Part shown: positions 53,379 to 62,199 of the stretch, piece after piece
Layout of the letters: every line of letters begins with the position of its first letter
How positions within the stretch are numbered: the stretch's first letter is position 1
Assembly (NCBI GenBank): GCA_018818835.1
Contig: JAHIRD010000102.1
Coordinates: 1-64,000, forward strand
Length of the DNA stretch: 64,000 nucleotides
Origin: Pseudomonadota bacterium
Lineage (GTDB): Bacteria; Desulfobacterota; Desulfobacteria; Desulfobacterales; Desulfolunaceae
Direction: 5' to 3'
Position numbers and translations under genes: made by a program
The notes under the pieces: model-generated
Told to the model about the DNA's origin: nothing
Databases searched by the model: none
Seen by the model: the letters and a program-made list of their open reading frames with translations, nothing else

Positions 53379-55194
53379 GGAGGCAGCCCCCTTTTTTACC
53401 CAGTTCATCCACACGTCGAGTCACCTTGGGGTCTTCGATGAGTGGCGGGGCATGGTGGGGTTTCAACCGGGCGTCAATGATCATGGGACCGGCACAGCCC
53501 CAGTGTTTGTTTTGATAAAAGGACCCGGCCCCATGGATGTCGTGGGACGGGTTGGACCGAGTGAATGTGACCCAGAGAAAATTGTTCAGGGTCCGGGCTG
53601 CGAATGCGCTGTCTTCGGTCAAGACCACCCAGGGCAGGCCAGACAGGTCCGTCCCTGCCAGGGCTTTTTCAAGGCGTTGGATGTCATTAAGGGCATTTTC
53701 TTCATGCTCAAAGGGCGGAGCTTCCACCATCAGCACACCGGGCAGAGCCAGGGCAGGATGTTTAAATCCGGGGGGAAGAACAAGCCCAGAAGGAATCCGA
53801 GTTGACAGGTCCCTGATTTTGTCTCCGGCCGCCGTGATCACAACCTTGGAGCCCTGATTGATGCCTGTGCCCGAATAATCCAGGGTATCCATGGTGGTCC
53901 GGGTCTGGAAATGCAGATCCCGGGAAAGGTCGATGCGTTCAAGCACATGGCGGAAAAAGGCGTCAATGTCATGGATATCCATGTGGGGCCGGTCTTCTCC
54001 GGCCATGATGATCAGGTATTTGGCCAGGGCGCAGTGACCGAAGCCCAGAATGGCATTGGCCTGGGTCAAAAGTTCCATGGGGCGCCGTTTTTCGTAAGGG
54101 GCATATCGTTCACTGCCCACAGCCAGGAGCAGGGGATGCACCCCTGCGGCATCCACGGCATGGAGTGCCGACACACCGGGCAGGGACACCGGAACCATGG
54201 GGTCGGTGATCTCGTGGATCAGCTGGCCAAAACTGGTGTCCTCCTGGGGAGGGCGGCCCACGGCGGTAAATGGCCAGATGGCATCGGTGCGATGATAGAC
54301 CCTGTCCACCTTTAAAAAGGGAAATTCATGTTTCAGGCTGTAGTATCCCAGATGATCTCCAAAAGGTCCCTCGGTTCGGGTTTCCTGTGAACTCAGTGTC
54401 CCGGTGATGCAGAAATCCGCATCCGCAGAAATCACATGGCCGTTTTTTCGGATATAGCGGAAGGCCCGTCCACCAAGGGCTCCGGCAAAGGCCACTTCGG
54501 GAAGGCCTTCGGGCAGGGGCATGACCGCGGAAAAAGTGTGTGCAGGCGGGCCGCCCACAAAGATACTGACCTTGAGGGGCTTACCCATGGCCATGGCCTG
54601 GCTGTGATGGATGCCGATGTCCCTGCGAATCTGGTAGTGGAGTCCGATTTCACGGTTTGGGGCATACTGGTTTCCCCCCAGCTGGATGCGGTACATGCCC
54701 AGATTGGAGCGCATGATCCCTGGTTTTTCCGGACTTTCCGAATAAACCTGGGGTAGCAGGATAAAGGCCCCGCCCTCATCGGGCCAGGATGTGATCTGGG
54801 GCAATTGATCGATTGAGGTGGAATGGGCAAGGACAGGCCCGTTGAAACAGGGTCTGGGCAAGGCGGAAAGCCCTGTAAGGGGCAGCGCCATATGTTTCCA
54901 GGGTGCCTTGAGAACAGCCACGGCATCGGCCTTCATGGCGATGAGGCTCTTGACCCGAAGGAGCGTGGATCTGAAGATGAAACGTGACCGGTCAAGGGTG
55001 CCGAACAGATTGGATACTGCCGGAAAGGGGCTGCCGGAAACCCTTGCAAAATAGAGGGCTGGCCCCTTGTTCAAATAGACCCGCCTCTGGATTTCGGCCA
55101 TTTCGAGACAGGGATCGACCGTTTGGTCAATTTTGATCAGATGGCCATTAATCTCAAGGTCATCCACACAGTGTTTCAGGCTTTTGTAAATCAT
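53365..55194 (-). CDS. UbiD-family prenylated-FMN decarboxylase
   Basis: A 609-aa protein, longer than E. coli UbiD, with the family core: GIMRSNLGMYRIQLGG (prFMN/metal region), VFVGGPPAH-like IFVGGPPAHTF, and the active-site block SQETRTEGPFGDHLGYYS, carrying the catalytic Glu-rich E...EGPFG. UbiD enzymes (de)carboxylate aromatic or unsaturated acids reversibly and need prenylated FMN made by UbiX, which is not in this window. Quinone biosynthesis or an aromatic degradation step are both possible. It sits 20 bp after the flavin split-barrel gene and overlaps the KamA-like gene. Confidence 0.86.
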   Translation of the reverse strand: MIYKSLKHCVDDLEINGHLIKIDQTVDPCLEMAEIQRRVYLNKGPALYFARVSGSPFPAVSNLFGTLDRSRFIFRSTLLRVKSLIAMKADAVAVLKAPWKHMALPLTGLSALPRPCFNGPVLAHSTSIDQLPQITSWPDEGGAFILLPQVYSESPEKPGIMRSNLGMYRIQLGGNQYAPNREIGLHYQIRRDIGIHHSQAMAMGKPLKVSIFVGGPPAHTFSAVMPLPEGLPEVAFAGALGGRAFRYIRKNGHVISADADFCITGTLSSQETRTEGPFGDHLGYYSLKHEFPFLKVDRVYHRTDAIWPFTAVGRPPQEDTSFGQLIHEITDPMVPVSLPGVSALHAVDAAGVHPLLLAVGSERYAPYEKRRPMELLTQANAILGFGHCALAKYLIIMAGEDRPHMDIHDIDAFFRHVLERIDLSRDLHFQTRTTMDTLDYSGTGINQGSKVVITAAGDKIRDLSTRIPSGLVLPPGFKHPALALPGVLMVEAPPFEHEENALNDIQRLEKALAGTDLSGLPWVVLTEDSAFAARTLNNFLWVTFTRSNPSHDIHGAGSFYQNKHWGCAGPMIIDARLKPHHAPPLIEDPKVTRRVDELGKKGGCLHGII

Positions 55195-55214
55195 GGGAAG
55201 AACGCTCCGTCAGG

Positions 55215-55700
55215 TTAAAGATCAACCTCCTCTCTATACCCGAAGCGTATGCTGTTATCCAGATAATATACCCGGGTCGGCACATATTTATACCACTTGA
55301 CTTTAAAAGACGCTTCAATGGCTGCAAAGGTGCTCATGGGTGAAATGACTTTGCCCATGTCCCGTATAAAGCTGAAACGGCTGAGATAAAGAGCGTAGGC
55401 TGTGGTGGACCCCATGTCAAATCCGGCCTCTTCGATATGGCCTTCCATCTGGACCCCTCGGATGTCGGCCCAGCCCGAGGATGGCTCATGGACAGAGCCA
55501 GCCACGATTTTTCCCCCCAGGCTGTTGACGATGTGCCGAGATTCGGGATTGGAAAAAAAATAAAAAATCCCGCTTTTCAATACATAGTAAAGCGGCGACG
55601 CCCAAGCTCGTTTCTCATCACTGGTCGCAAGGGTGATGATGTGCTGGGAATGTAAAACTTCCAATGCTTTTTTGCTGATTTCATACGAAGTGTTTTCCAC
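55215..55700 (-). CDS. pyridoxamine-phosphate-oxidase-like flavin split-barrel protein
   Basis: A 161-aa protein starting with GTG at 55700 behind GGAG. The fold signature is LHSQHIITLATSD, then WASPLYYVLKSGIFYFFSNP and HIVNSLGGKIVAGSVH, typical of the PNPOx-like FMN-binding split barrel. Near the end it has KVKWYKYVPTRVYYLD, seen in general stress/flavin-binding members. It is the first gene of a probable operon with the UbiD-like and KamA-like genes. A role in flavin or haem binding is inference. Confidence 0.78.
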   Translation of the reverse strand: MENTSYEISKKALEVLHSQHIITLATSDEKRAWASPLYYVLKSGIFYFFSNPESRHIVNSLGGKIVAGSVHEPSSGWADIRGVQMEGHIEEAGFDMGSTTAYALYLSRFSFIRDMGKVISPMSTFAAIEASFKVKWYKYVPTRVYYLDNSIRFGYREEVDL

Positions 55701-55881
55701 GCGTGCTCTCCATATTTTGGGAAGATATCGATGTGATAAAGGGTAGAGAAAAAACGGTTAATAGTGAGTATAATGGCTGACTTTTCCGATTGCAAGGAAT
55801 TCCTGAAAATTCAGACCTGTCCTTATCTCATTAAGACACACATGTTATGATAAAAAAAGCCTATAATCCAATAAAAATGAT

Positions 55882-55933
55882 ATAAGACCCATACGTCTCA
55901 TGAGTCTCATAGGTCCCATACGTCCCATAAACT
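55882..55933. repeat. 10-nt-periodic repeat tract, locus 4 (longest)
   Basis: AAGACCCATA, CGTCTCATGA, GTCTCATAGG, TCCCATACGT and CCCATAAAC run in strict 10-nt register immediately before the amidohydrolase gene. Confidence 0.75.
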
Positions 55934-56000
55934 ACAAAGCCCAATAATGATAAAACCAGTGTTAAGCACTATCTTTAAAACCAAAAAGGAAACCCCATCC

Positions 56001-56876
56001 ATGCCACCAAAACTCCCTGAGACCCTCATTGATTCCCATGTGCATCTTTTCCCGGATAAGGGCTTTGATGCCATCTGGAAGGCCTTTGATCAGATGTACC
56101 AGGTGCCGGTGCTCCACCACCTTTACCACCAGGAGTGCATTGAATATCTGCGGGCACGGCAGGTGGGGCCAATTGTGTATTCCAACTATGCCCACAAACC
56201 GGGCATTGCCGGGTCCATGAACGCGTGGAACAGGGAGCTTCTCAATCGTTCGGAGAACCTTTTCTGCTACGCGGCATTCCACCCCGAAGATGACGAGGCC
56301 CTGGCCATGGCCGAGGATATCTTAAGCCATCCCCAGGTCATGGGCATCAAACTCCATTTTTTGATTCAGCATTACTATCCCCATGACAGCCGGTTTTTTC
56401 CTTTGTATGAACTGATCATGGACAGGAAAAAACGACTGCTCATGCATCTGGGCACAGGCCCCATCGGAAATCAGTATACGGGACTGGACCATTTTAAAAT
56501 CCTGTTAAAACGCTATCCTGATCTGCCCGTGACCATTCCCCATATGGGCGGATATGAGTACAAGGGCTTTCTGGACCTTTTGGATGATCACCCTGACCTG
56601 TACCTGGATACGGCATACAGTTTCTGGCATCAGGCCCCGGGCGGATATGACCAGGGGACAGAGGCCCTTGAGCGTTATCAGGACCGCATTGTCTACGGAT
56701 CGGATTTCCCCAATATCATTCTCCCCAGAAAGGATGAAATAGAAGGGCTTCTTTCCTATGACCTTTCTTCCGGGATTTACAGCAAACTGTTTTACGAAAA
56801 TGGTGCCAGGCTTATACAGTCTGCCTGCCCTGAATGCATACATTTTTGCCCACCACACGTTCACACAGCTTACTGA
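56001..56876 (+). CDS. amidohydrolase-family metal-dependent hydrolase (COG2159 type)
   Basis: I take the ATG at 56001, with AAGGAAA upstream; a start at 55947 lacks a ribosome binding site. The 291-aa TIM-barrel enzyme shows metal ligands in DSHVHLF (residues 11-17), the GIKLHF strand, LMHLGTG, IPHMGGYE, and the catalytic Asp in YGSDFPNI. This is the amidohydrolase-2 pattern, which includes hydrolases and decarboxylases such as ACMSD. The substrate is unknown. The last ~25 residues are Cys-rich and unusual (SACPECIHFCPPH). Confidence 0.8.
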   Translation: MPPKLPETLIDSHVHLFPDKGFDAIWKAFDQMYQVPVLHHLYHQECIEYLRARQVGPIVYSNYAHKPGIAGSMNAWNRELLNRSENLFCYAAFHPEDDEALAMAEDILSHPQVMGIKLHFLIQHYYPHDSRFFPLYELIMDRKKRLLMHLGTGPIGNQYTGLDHFKILLKRYPDLPVTIPHMGGYEYKGFLDLLDDHPDLYLDTAYSFWHQAPGGYDQGTEALERYQDRIVYGSDFPNIILPRKDEIEGLLSYDLSSGIYSKLFYENGARLIQSACPECIHFCPPHVHTAY

Positions 56877-57241
56877 AGAATACGAAGAAGGGAAAAAAAG
56901 GCCTTTGGCGGCCCTGCCGGGAGCCAAACTTTTGAAAAGTTTGACAAATAGGTATTTTTTTTCATATCATTCAGGGTTAACTTACGATGACACACCCAAC
57001 CACACGACCCATTTGCGTATCGGGGCGAAGCCTTGGCGAAGACCGATCCAGCTTTTTAGAGCTTGTCCCCGCAAAGGAGGGGAGCTGGCCGCCGGAGGCA
57101 TAGTTCTTCGTGCCCTTCAGTGAAGCGTAGCGAACGGGTGGTTAAAAAAAATGTGTTTGCGGCTATACCGCGCAGTGTTCTTTGCGCCACAGTGAGAGAC
57201 GAGGCTTTTTGCTTGTGGCTTTGCCGCGTTGAGTTTATGGG
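56877..57241. repeat. degenerate intergenic repeat region R3-4
   Basis: It shares GGCGGCCCTGCCGGGAGCC, AAACTTTTGAAAAGTTTG, CTTGTCCCCGCAAAGGAGG, GCCGCCGGAGGCAT and AGCGAACGGGTGG with R3-2 and R3-3. It shares GAGAGACGAGGCTTTTTG and GTGGCTTTGCCGC with R3-1. No gene is seen. Confidence 0.65.
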
Positions 57242-60094
57242 TCAATAGGTAACAAACAACCGCACGTCAGGCCCTTTTTCAAGAAACAGATAGTTGAAAT
57301 AACCCAGGTCGTCATGGGGATCGAAATAAAGCCGCATCTGGGTCCGTCCTGACGTGTTTATGGCTTTTTTACCCTCCTCATTGAAATCCGATGAATCTTT
57401 GCATCCCTGGTCAAAGGGCTCAAAAAATGCCACAGATATGGCTGTGGCCCCATCATCCCAGTCGCCTGTCTGGCACAGGACATCTGACCCGAATTTGCCT
57501 TTTTTGACATCAATGGTAAGGCGTGCGTTTTCAAAGGGATTTCCGAATCCCGACTGATGTTTGATTTGCAGATAGGCCCGTTTTATGTCGGCTCCCTGGG
57601 GTAAGGGCGAGGTGTCGAATGAAACGATGGCCCGGCTGATCATCCCATCCCAGCCTGCGCCAACAGCCAGGCCGGCATCATCCACAACACTGCGGTTTGC
57701 CCCATCCACCGAGGCCTTGATGTACCCGTCAATGTCGGCAATGTTTTCGAATACCCTGAGCTGGGGCTCTGTTTGCCGGATGAATTCAGCGGTCGTCACA
57801 TCTTCCAGGTTACCCTGTTTGTCTTTGGATCTGAATGTGACCGTGGTGGTTTCGGAAAGTGTGAAGGCGCTCTGGTAGAGATTCCCGTGAGTTTCATCGG
57901 GTATGCTGCCGTCGGTGGTATATTTGATCCATTCCACGGGTTCACCGGCGGTAAGGGATACCTCTATCCCGCCTGTGAAGCTGCCTCCGGAAGGAAAAAT
58001 TTTCGTTTCGGGTGCCATATCATCATGAATGACATAATGAAAGATAGACCGGGTTTCGTTGTTTGCACTGTCTTTGGCATAGCAACTGATGGCATGATTC
58101 CCGTTTCCGCTCAGTAAAAATTCTTTGGAATTCACAAAAAAAGGACTATGAATATCCGGCACGGTGCCATCTAAGGTGAAATAAATCCTGACATCCTCAT
58201 CCACGTCATCAACACCCCTGACGGTTATGGTGACGGCCGAGTCGTGAAAAACATTGACCGGTTCCGCTGTGATACTCGGCTGGATATCTGAGATGTCCAT
58301 GGTGAATACCCGGGTTTCCACAGGGCTTGCATTGCCGGATCTGTCCTGTGCAAAATAGGTGAATGTCTTTTCACCGGATGTCGTGAGCTCAAGGGTGCCG
58401 CGATTGATAAAATGCATACTTCCGGTTGAGGGTGTCGAACCATCCAGTGTGTAATAAATCTTTGGCACCGGATCGGCGTTATCAACGGCCGTCATCATGA
58501 CCCTTATCGGTTCGTGGTATGTTCCGGAATCATGGGAACATTCAACAACAGGCATCTCGTTATCCCTGGGGGCTGCGTCAGATGCGTCTGTCCAGACACC
58601 ATCAATGTGGTATAATGTGAACGATTGCATGTACCCGTATTTTGAACCGTAGTGCAAATATCCGTTCACATCCAGCCGCCCTGCAATATAGTGTGCGGTC
58701 ACGGTCCCTTGGGCCTGCTCTTTAACAGCCGCTTGGAACTTTCCGCACACGATGGGTGATGCGATTCCCGGTGATGAAATGGCCATGGCCTTGACAAGGG
58801 CCGTTTCCGAAATGGTCACCGTGGATGTGGCAACCCATCCGTATTCGTCCGAGCCGCCGTTGTTCATAAACAACACACCCACATCGGTCACAGCCTGGAC
58901 CTGGAGCGTTTGATTGAAGGGGACAGAGCTGTCCGTGATGATTTTAACATGTGGCGGTATGACATCGGCATAGTAGGTCCGAAAGACATTTGGGGCGCCA
59001 TCCGCTTCAAAGACAACCTCCCACATACCCGGAGATGCAAGGGTGAAGGATTGGCCGTTGGCCAGTGTATCGGCCACAGATTCGATCACCTCGGTTTCAA
59101 GATGACCTGCAATGATCTTTTTTGTCATCTTGCTGGCCTGGTAGAATATGGGGCCCGCATCATCAGGGGCGATGTGGACTGTGACCTCCACAGACCCATG
59201 GTAGGGCCCGCCGGGCGGATCAACCCGGATGATGACAGGGTCAACCGGAGGCATGGAGTTTAAATAGACAGCCCAGTCCCTGATGATGGCCGGTTCGTCT
59301 TTGACTTTTTCGTGGCTGAGCACACCGCTGCCCACATTGTAATTCCGGTTTTGATCCGCTCCGTCCAGATGTCCGGTACAGCCCTTGAAATTATCCATCT
59401 GATCCACATAGCCGCCGGGAACCATGCAGCACCAATACCTGACGTTGTGGGGCGGGGGAGGCGTTACAGGATCGTTTTTCCCATGGGGGGAGTTGTCCGG
59501 TGACAAACACCGGTAGATGGGGTGGGCCACAAGCCACTCATCATAGGTATCGTGGGGATAAAAGGTCTGGGAAAACTGTGACAGCCCTTTCATGGCCCCG
59601 TCAATCAGGACAATGGTGCCCACGTTTGCATACCGGGTTCCTTTGTCCCACACAATGGGCTCGCTTTGATTTTTAAGCCCTGCCAGATAACAGAGAATTA
59701 AAAAACATCCAAGGGAATGACCGACGATATCAACGCAATCCACGTCCAGATATGCTCTGACAGAATCGGTAAACACCCGGAGGTCTTCGACATTTGCCGT
59801 GTAGGCATCCTTGAGTGCTCGATCCCCGGAACCCAGATAGGATAAGGCCCAGAAATGCTCATCCGTATAACCGAATTCACTTCGCTTCAGCTCGTTGATC
59901 ACCTTGAGCCAGCCCCACTGGGAATGGGTTGCGGTGCCTGTATTCCCATGGACCAGGACGATGGGCGATTTGCCGCTTTTTTGTATAAAGTCCCTGTGAT
60001 AATCCCTGTCCTTGACCGGGTTGCCTCCAAAACCGCCCAGGGGCCGTCCGTCACTGTCATAAAGGGTAACAAAATCATTCGGAAAATTGCTCAT
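57242..60094 (-). CDS. lipase-like alpha/beta hydrolase with chitobiase-C repeats
   Basis: A 950-aa modular protein behind a strong GGAGG site. The first ~280 residues form an alpha/beta hydrolase: VLVHGNTGTATHSQWG for the oxyanion hole and VGHSLGC with nucleophile Ser127. Then come several ~80-90-residue beta modules of the CHB_HEX_C type, recognisable by IYYTLDGSTPSTGS, IYFTLDGTVPDIHS and KYTTDGSIPDETH. The last ~170 residues look like a carbohydrate-binding-type or DNRLRE-like beta-sandwich. No N-terminal signal peptide is apparent although the architecture is that of secreted enzymes. The substrate is unknown. Confidence 0.8.
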   Translation of the reverse strand: MSNFPNDFVTLYDSDGRPLGGFGGNPVKDRDYHRDFIQKSGKSPIVLVHGNTGTATHSQWGWLKVINELKRSEFGYTDEHFWALSYLGSGDRALKDAYTANVEDLRVFTDSVRAYLDVDCVDIVGHSLGCFLILCYLAGLKNQSEPIVWDKGTRYANVGTIVLIDGAMKGLSQFSQTFYPHDTYDEWLVAHPIYRCLSPDNSPHGKNDPVTPPPPHNVRYWCCMVPGGYVDQMDNFKGCTGHLDGADQNRNYNVGSGVLSHEKVKDEPAIIRDWAVYLNSMPPVDPVIIRVDPPGGPYHGSVEVTVHIAPDDAGPIFYQASKMTKKIIAGHLETEVIESVADTLANGQSFTLASPGMWEVVFEADGAPNVFRTYYADVIPPHVKIITDSSVPFNQTLQVQAVTDVGVLFMNNGGSDEYGWVATSTVTISETALVKAMAISSPGIASPIVCGKFQAAVKEQAQGTVTAHYIAGRLDVNGYLHYGSKYGYMQSFTLYHIDGVWTDASDAAPRDNEMPVVECSHDSGTYHEPIRVMMTAVDNADPVPKIYYTLDGSTPSTGSMHFINRGTLELTTSGEKTFTYFAQDRSGNASPVETRVFTMDISDIQPSITAEPVNVFHDSAVTITVRGVDDVDEDVRIYFTLDGTVPDIHSPFFVNSKEFLLSGNGNHAISCYAKDSANNETRSIFHYVIHDDMAPETKIFPSGGSFTGGIEVSLTAGEPVEWIKYTTDGSIPDETHGNLYQSAFTLSETTTVTFRSKDKQGNLEDVTTAEFIRQTEPQLRVFENIADIDGYIKASVDGANRSVVDDAGLAVGAGWDGMISRAIVSFDTSPLPQGADIKRAYLQIKHQSGFGNPFENARLTIDVKKGKFGSDVLCQTGDWDDGATAISVAFFEPFDQGCKDSSDFNEEGKKAINTSGRTQMRLYFDPHDDLGYFNYLFLEKGPDVRLFVTY

Positions 60095-60378
60095 ATGCTA
60101 TCCTCCTGTGTTGGTGGGTTATGCTGTGATCCTGGAGTGTTTTTTTAACGTTGTCTGGTCGTCATCACGCGTTATTTGACGATTAATCTACAAAACAGAA
60201 TGATAATTAAACGTGGAAGAGCAACACTCATAGAAATGAATCTTGATTTTTTTCAAATAGCATATGACGTTAGTGTTGTCAAGACGATATAAAGCAATTG
60301 AGTTACCATTAAGGAGTCTATTGTAAGCGGTTAGACTTGGGGGGCGGTGATGTTTTCAAGGATGAGGAAATCCTGGGT
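60095..60378. other. 284-bp intergenic gap, nothing recognised
   Basis: The gap lies between the AAA+ gene end and the lipase-like gene start, both on the minus strand, so it should hold the lipase promoter. No strong consensus is seen. Confidence 0.45.
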
Positions 60379-62199
60379 TCAGTGAAGCCCCCTGGCTTCC
60401 AAGCGGATCAGTTCCGCTTCCCAGGCAAACCGGTCCGGCTTGTTTCTGAAAGCCCTGGGTAAAAGACTTTTCCGGGTGCAGTTGATCAGGGCCTGGAGGG
60501 TCTGATATCGCCGGGTTTCGCCAATGGCAGGCAAAATGATTTCTTCGATGACATCCAGGATATCGTGTTCGGTGAGTTTCGAGTGTTTCATGGATGCGCG
60601 TGCTTTTAATTCCGAACGTAAGGAGGCAAAGGCAGCCGCTGAATAATGGTCCAGGGCCAAACGCATGCGGGCGATCATCTCAGACGTTAGTTCTGTGTCC
60701 AGAACACCGGAGACCGCCCATGAGATAAAGGCGTCAATGTCCTCATCTTCGGGGTCAAGGACCGGGATGATCAGATCACCCACCCGGCCGGGTCGCCGGA
60801 TATCCGGTGAGAGGTTGTGGATGCGGGCGGTCATGAGCAGCCAGAAAACACGGCCCCTGAGGCTGGTATCAGACATCATGGCCTGGATTTTACCGGTGAG
60901 CCGCCTTTCGGTGGCATGGGTTTCCGCTCCAATGCCTCCGAACTGGGTATCGGCTTCATCCACAAAGATCAACACCCGGGAAAGGGCGTTCAGTACCCGG
61001 CGCAGGCGCTCCAGAATCACATCGGTCTGGCCGAACCATTGACTCCTCAGGTTTTTCAGGACAAGCACAATCATATCAAGTTCACTGGCCACAGCCTCGA
61101 AGATAAAGGTCTTTCCCCCACCCACGGGCCCACAGACCGCCGCCCCTGGAAGGGCCGCAGAGGGTCCGGATTTGAACCGGGGCATCACCTCGGTTTTTAA
61201 AAATTCTTTGAGATCGGAAAACCCCACCACATCATCCAGGGTATGGCTGGGTTTTTTGAATTCAACAATGTCTTCACCAAGTTGGCTCTGGATATATTCC
61301 TCGACTTTTGAAATCACATCGGATGAGGTCAAGGGTGTTTCATCATGGACAGCCCCCAGGAGCAGTTGCATCAGGGCATGGATGGAAAGACCTGCCGTGT
61401 AATCGCAGAATTCGTCGATGCTCCCTTTCAGTTTCAGGGTTTTATCCCCGCGGTGCATCTGATCGAACCAGGTGATGAAATGGTTTCGTGCCTGGGTGTC
61501 CGGGGAATCAATGCTGACCTCAAGGACCTGGGGCAGGCGGGAGACTCTCTGGTTGATCAGGCTCCGTGATTCACTGAAAAGAATCACCGCATCGTCACTG
61601 GCCATGAATCCGGGGTCAGAAAACCAGTCCTGGCAGATACAGACCCTGTGGCGGTCGGCATCGGAAAGACGGGTGATTTCGCCGTCGGGGATGACCATGT
61701 CCGTCGCTTCAATGAGAATGATGAGGTTTTCACCCATCCCCGGTGTTTGTCCTTTCATGGTCCGTGAACAGAGGCAGAATTGGCGGAGGAGTTCCAGGGC
61801 CACCGTGGGGTTTCCCACGGCCTTTGTCAGGGTGTCATCAAAGGATTTTTCAAGGGTGTCGAGGCGATCCCGGGTGGAACCGGATCTGAGCATTTTTTCT
61901 ATGGCCAGGCGATTGGCATCAAAGCCGCTGCGCCAGGTGAGCCAGGCATTTTTGACGATGTCCCGGTCCTGGGGCCGGATAAAGCGGATGGGGCCGTTGA
62001 GTTCATAGACCACAAGAATCCGGTCATCCACCTGCCAGTGTTCGCAAAGAAGGGAGACCAGGGGCAGGTAATCCCAGCCGTCTTGGGTTTGAAATGCAAA
62101 AAGGTCCTGGATGTTGCCGGTTAAAAGAACCGTGCGGGCTTGGTTTGAATTGATGATTTTACCGGTTTTTTTTAAAAAAGGGTAGCTGATGGTGTTCAT
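60379..62199 (-). CDS. AAA+ ATPase, Ycf46-like architecture, coupled to ABC transporter
   Basis: A 606-aa cytoplasmic protein. The C-terminal AAA module has Walker A GPVGGGKT (357-364), Walker B VLIFVDEAD (409-417), and a sensor/arginine-finger segment LLMTARIHNLSPDIRRPGR (455-473). The N-terminal ~290 residues look like a second, degenerate AAA domain without P-loop (TVLLTGNIQDLF... VILFSESRSLIN), an arrangement reminiscent of Ycf46. The start overlaps the ABC ATPase stop by 4 bp, with AGGAA upstream. It is probably one operon with the permease and ATPase. It may remodel or regulate the transporter; that is inference. Confidence 0.78.
   Translation of the reverse strand: MNTISYPFLKKTGKIINSNQARTVLLTGNIQDLFAFQTQDGWDYLPLVSLLCEHWQVDDRILVVYELNGPIRFIRPQDRDIVKNAWLTWRSGFDANRLAIEKMLRSGSTRDRLDTLEKSFDDTLTKAVGNPTVALELLRQFCLCSRTMKGQTPGMGENLIILIEATDMVIPDGEITRLSDADRHRVCICQDWFSDPGFMASDDAVILFSESRSLINQRVSRLPQVLEVSIDSPDTQARNHFITWFDQMHRGDKTLKLKGSIDEFCDYTAGLSIHALMQLLLGAVHDETPLTSSDVISKVEEYIQSQLGEDIVEFKKPSHTLDDVVGFSDLKEFLKTEVMPRFKSGPSAALPGAAVCGPVGGGKTFIFEAVASELDMIVLVLKNLRSQWFGQTDVILERLRRVLNALSRVLIFVDEADTQFGGIGAETHATERRLTGKIQAMMSDTSLRGRVFWLLMTARIHNLSPDIRRPGRVGDLIIPVLDPEDEDIDAFISWAVSGVLDTELTSEMIARMRLALDHYSAAAFASLRSELKARASMKHSKLTEHDILDVIEEIILPAIGETRRYQTLQALINCTRKSLLPRAFRNKPDRFAWEAELIRLEARGLH

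Noticed and set aside
60379-62199. AAA+ protein as FtsH or a Lon-type protease
   Set aside because: No membrane helix, no HEXXH zinc motif and no Ser-Lys protease domain.
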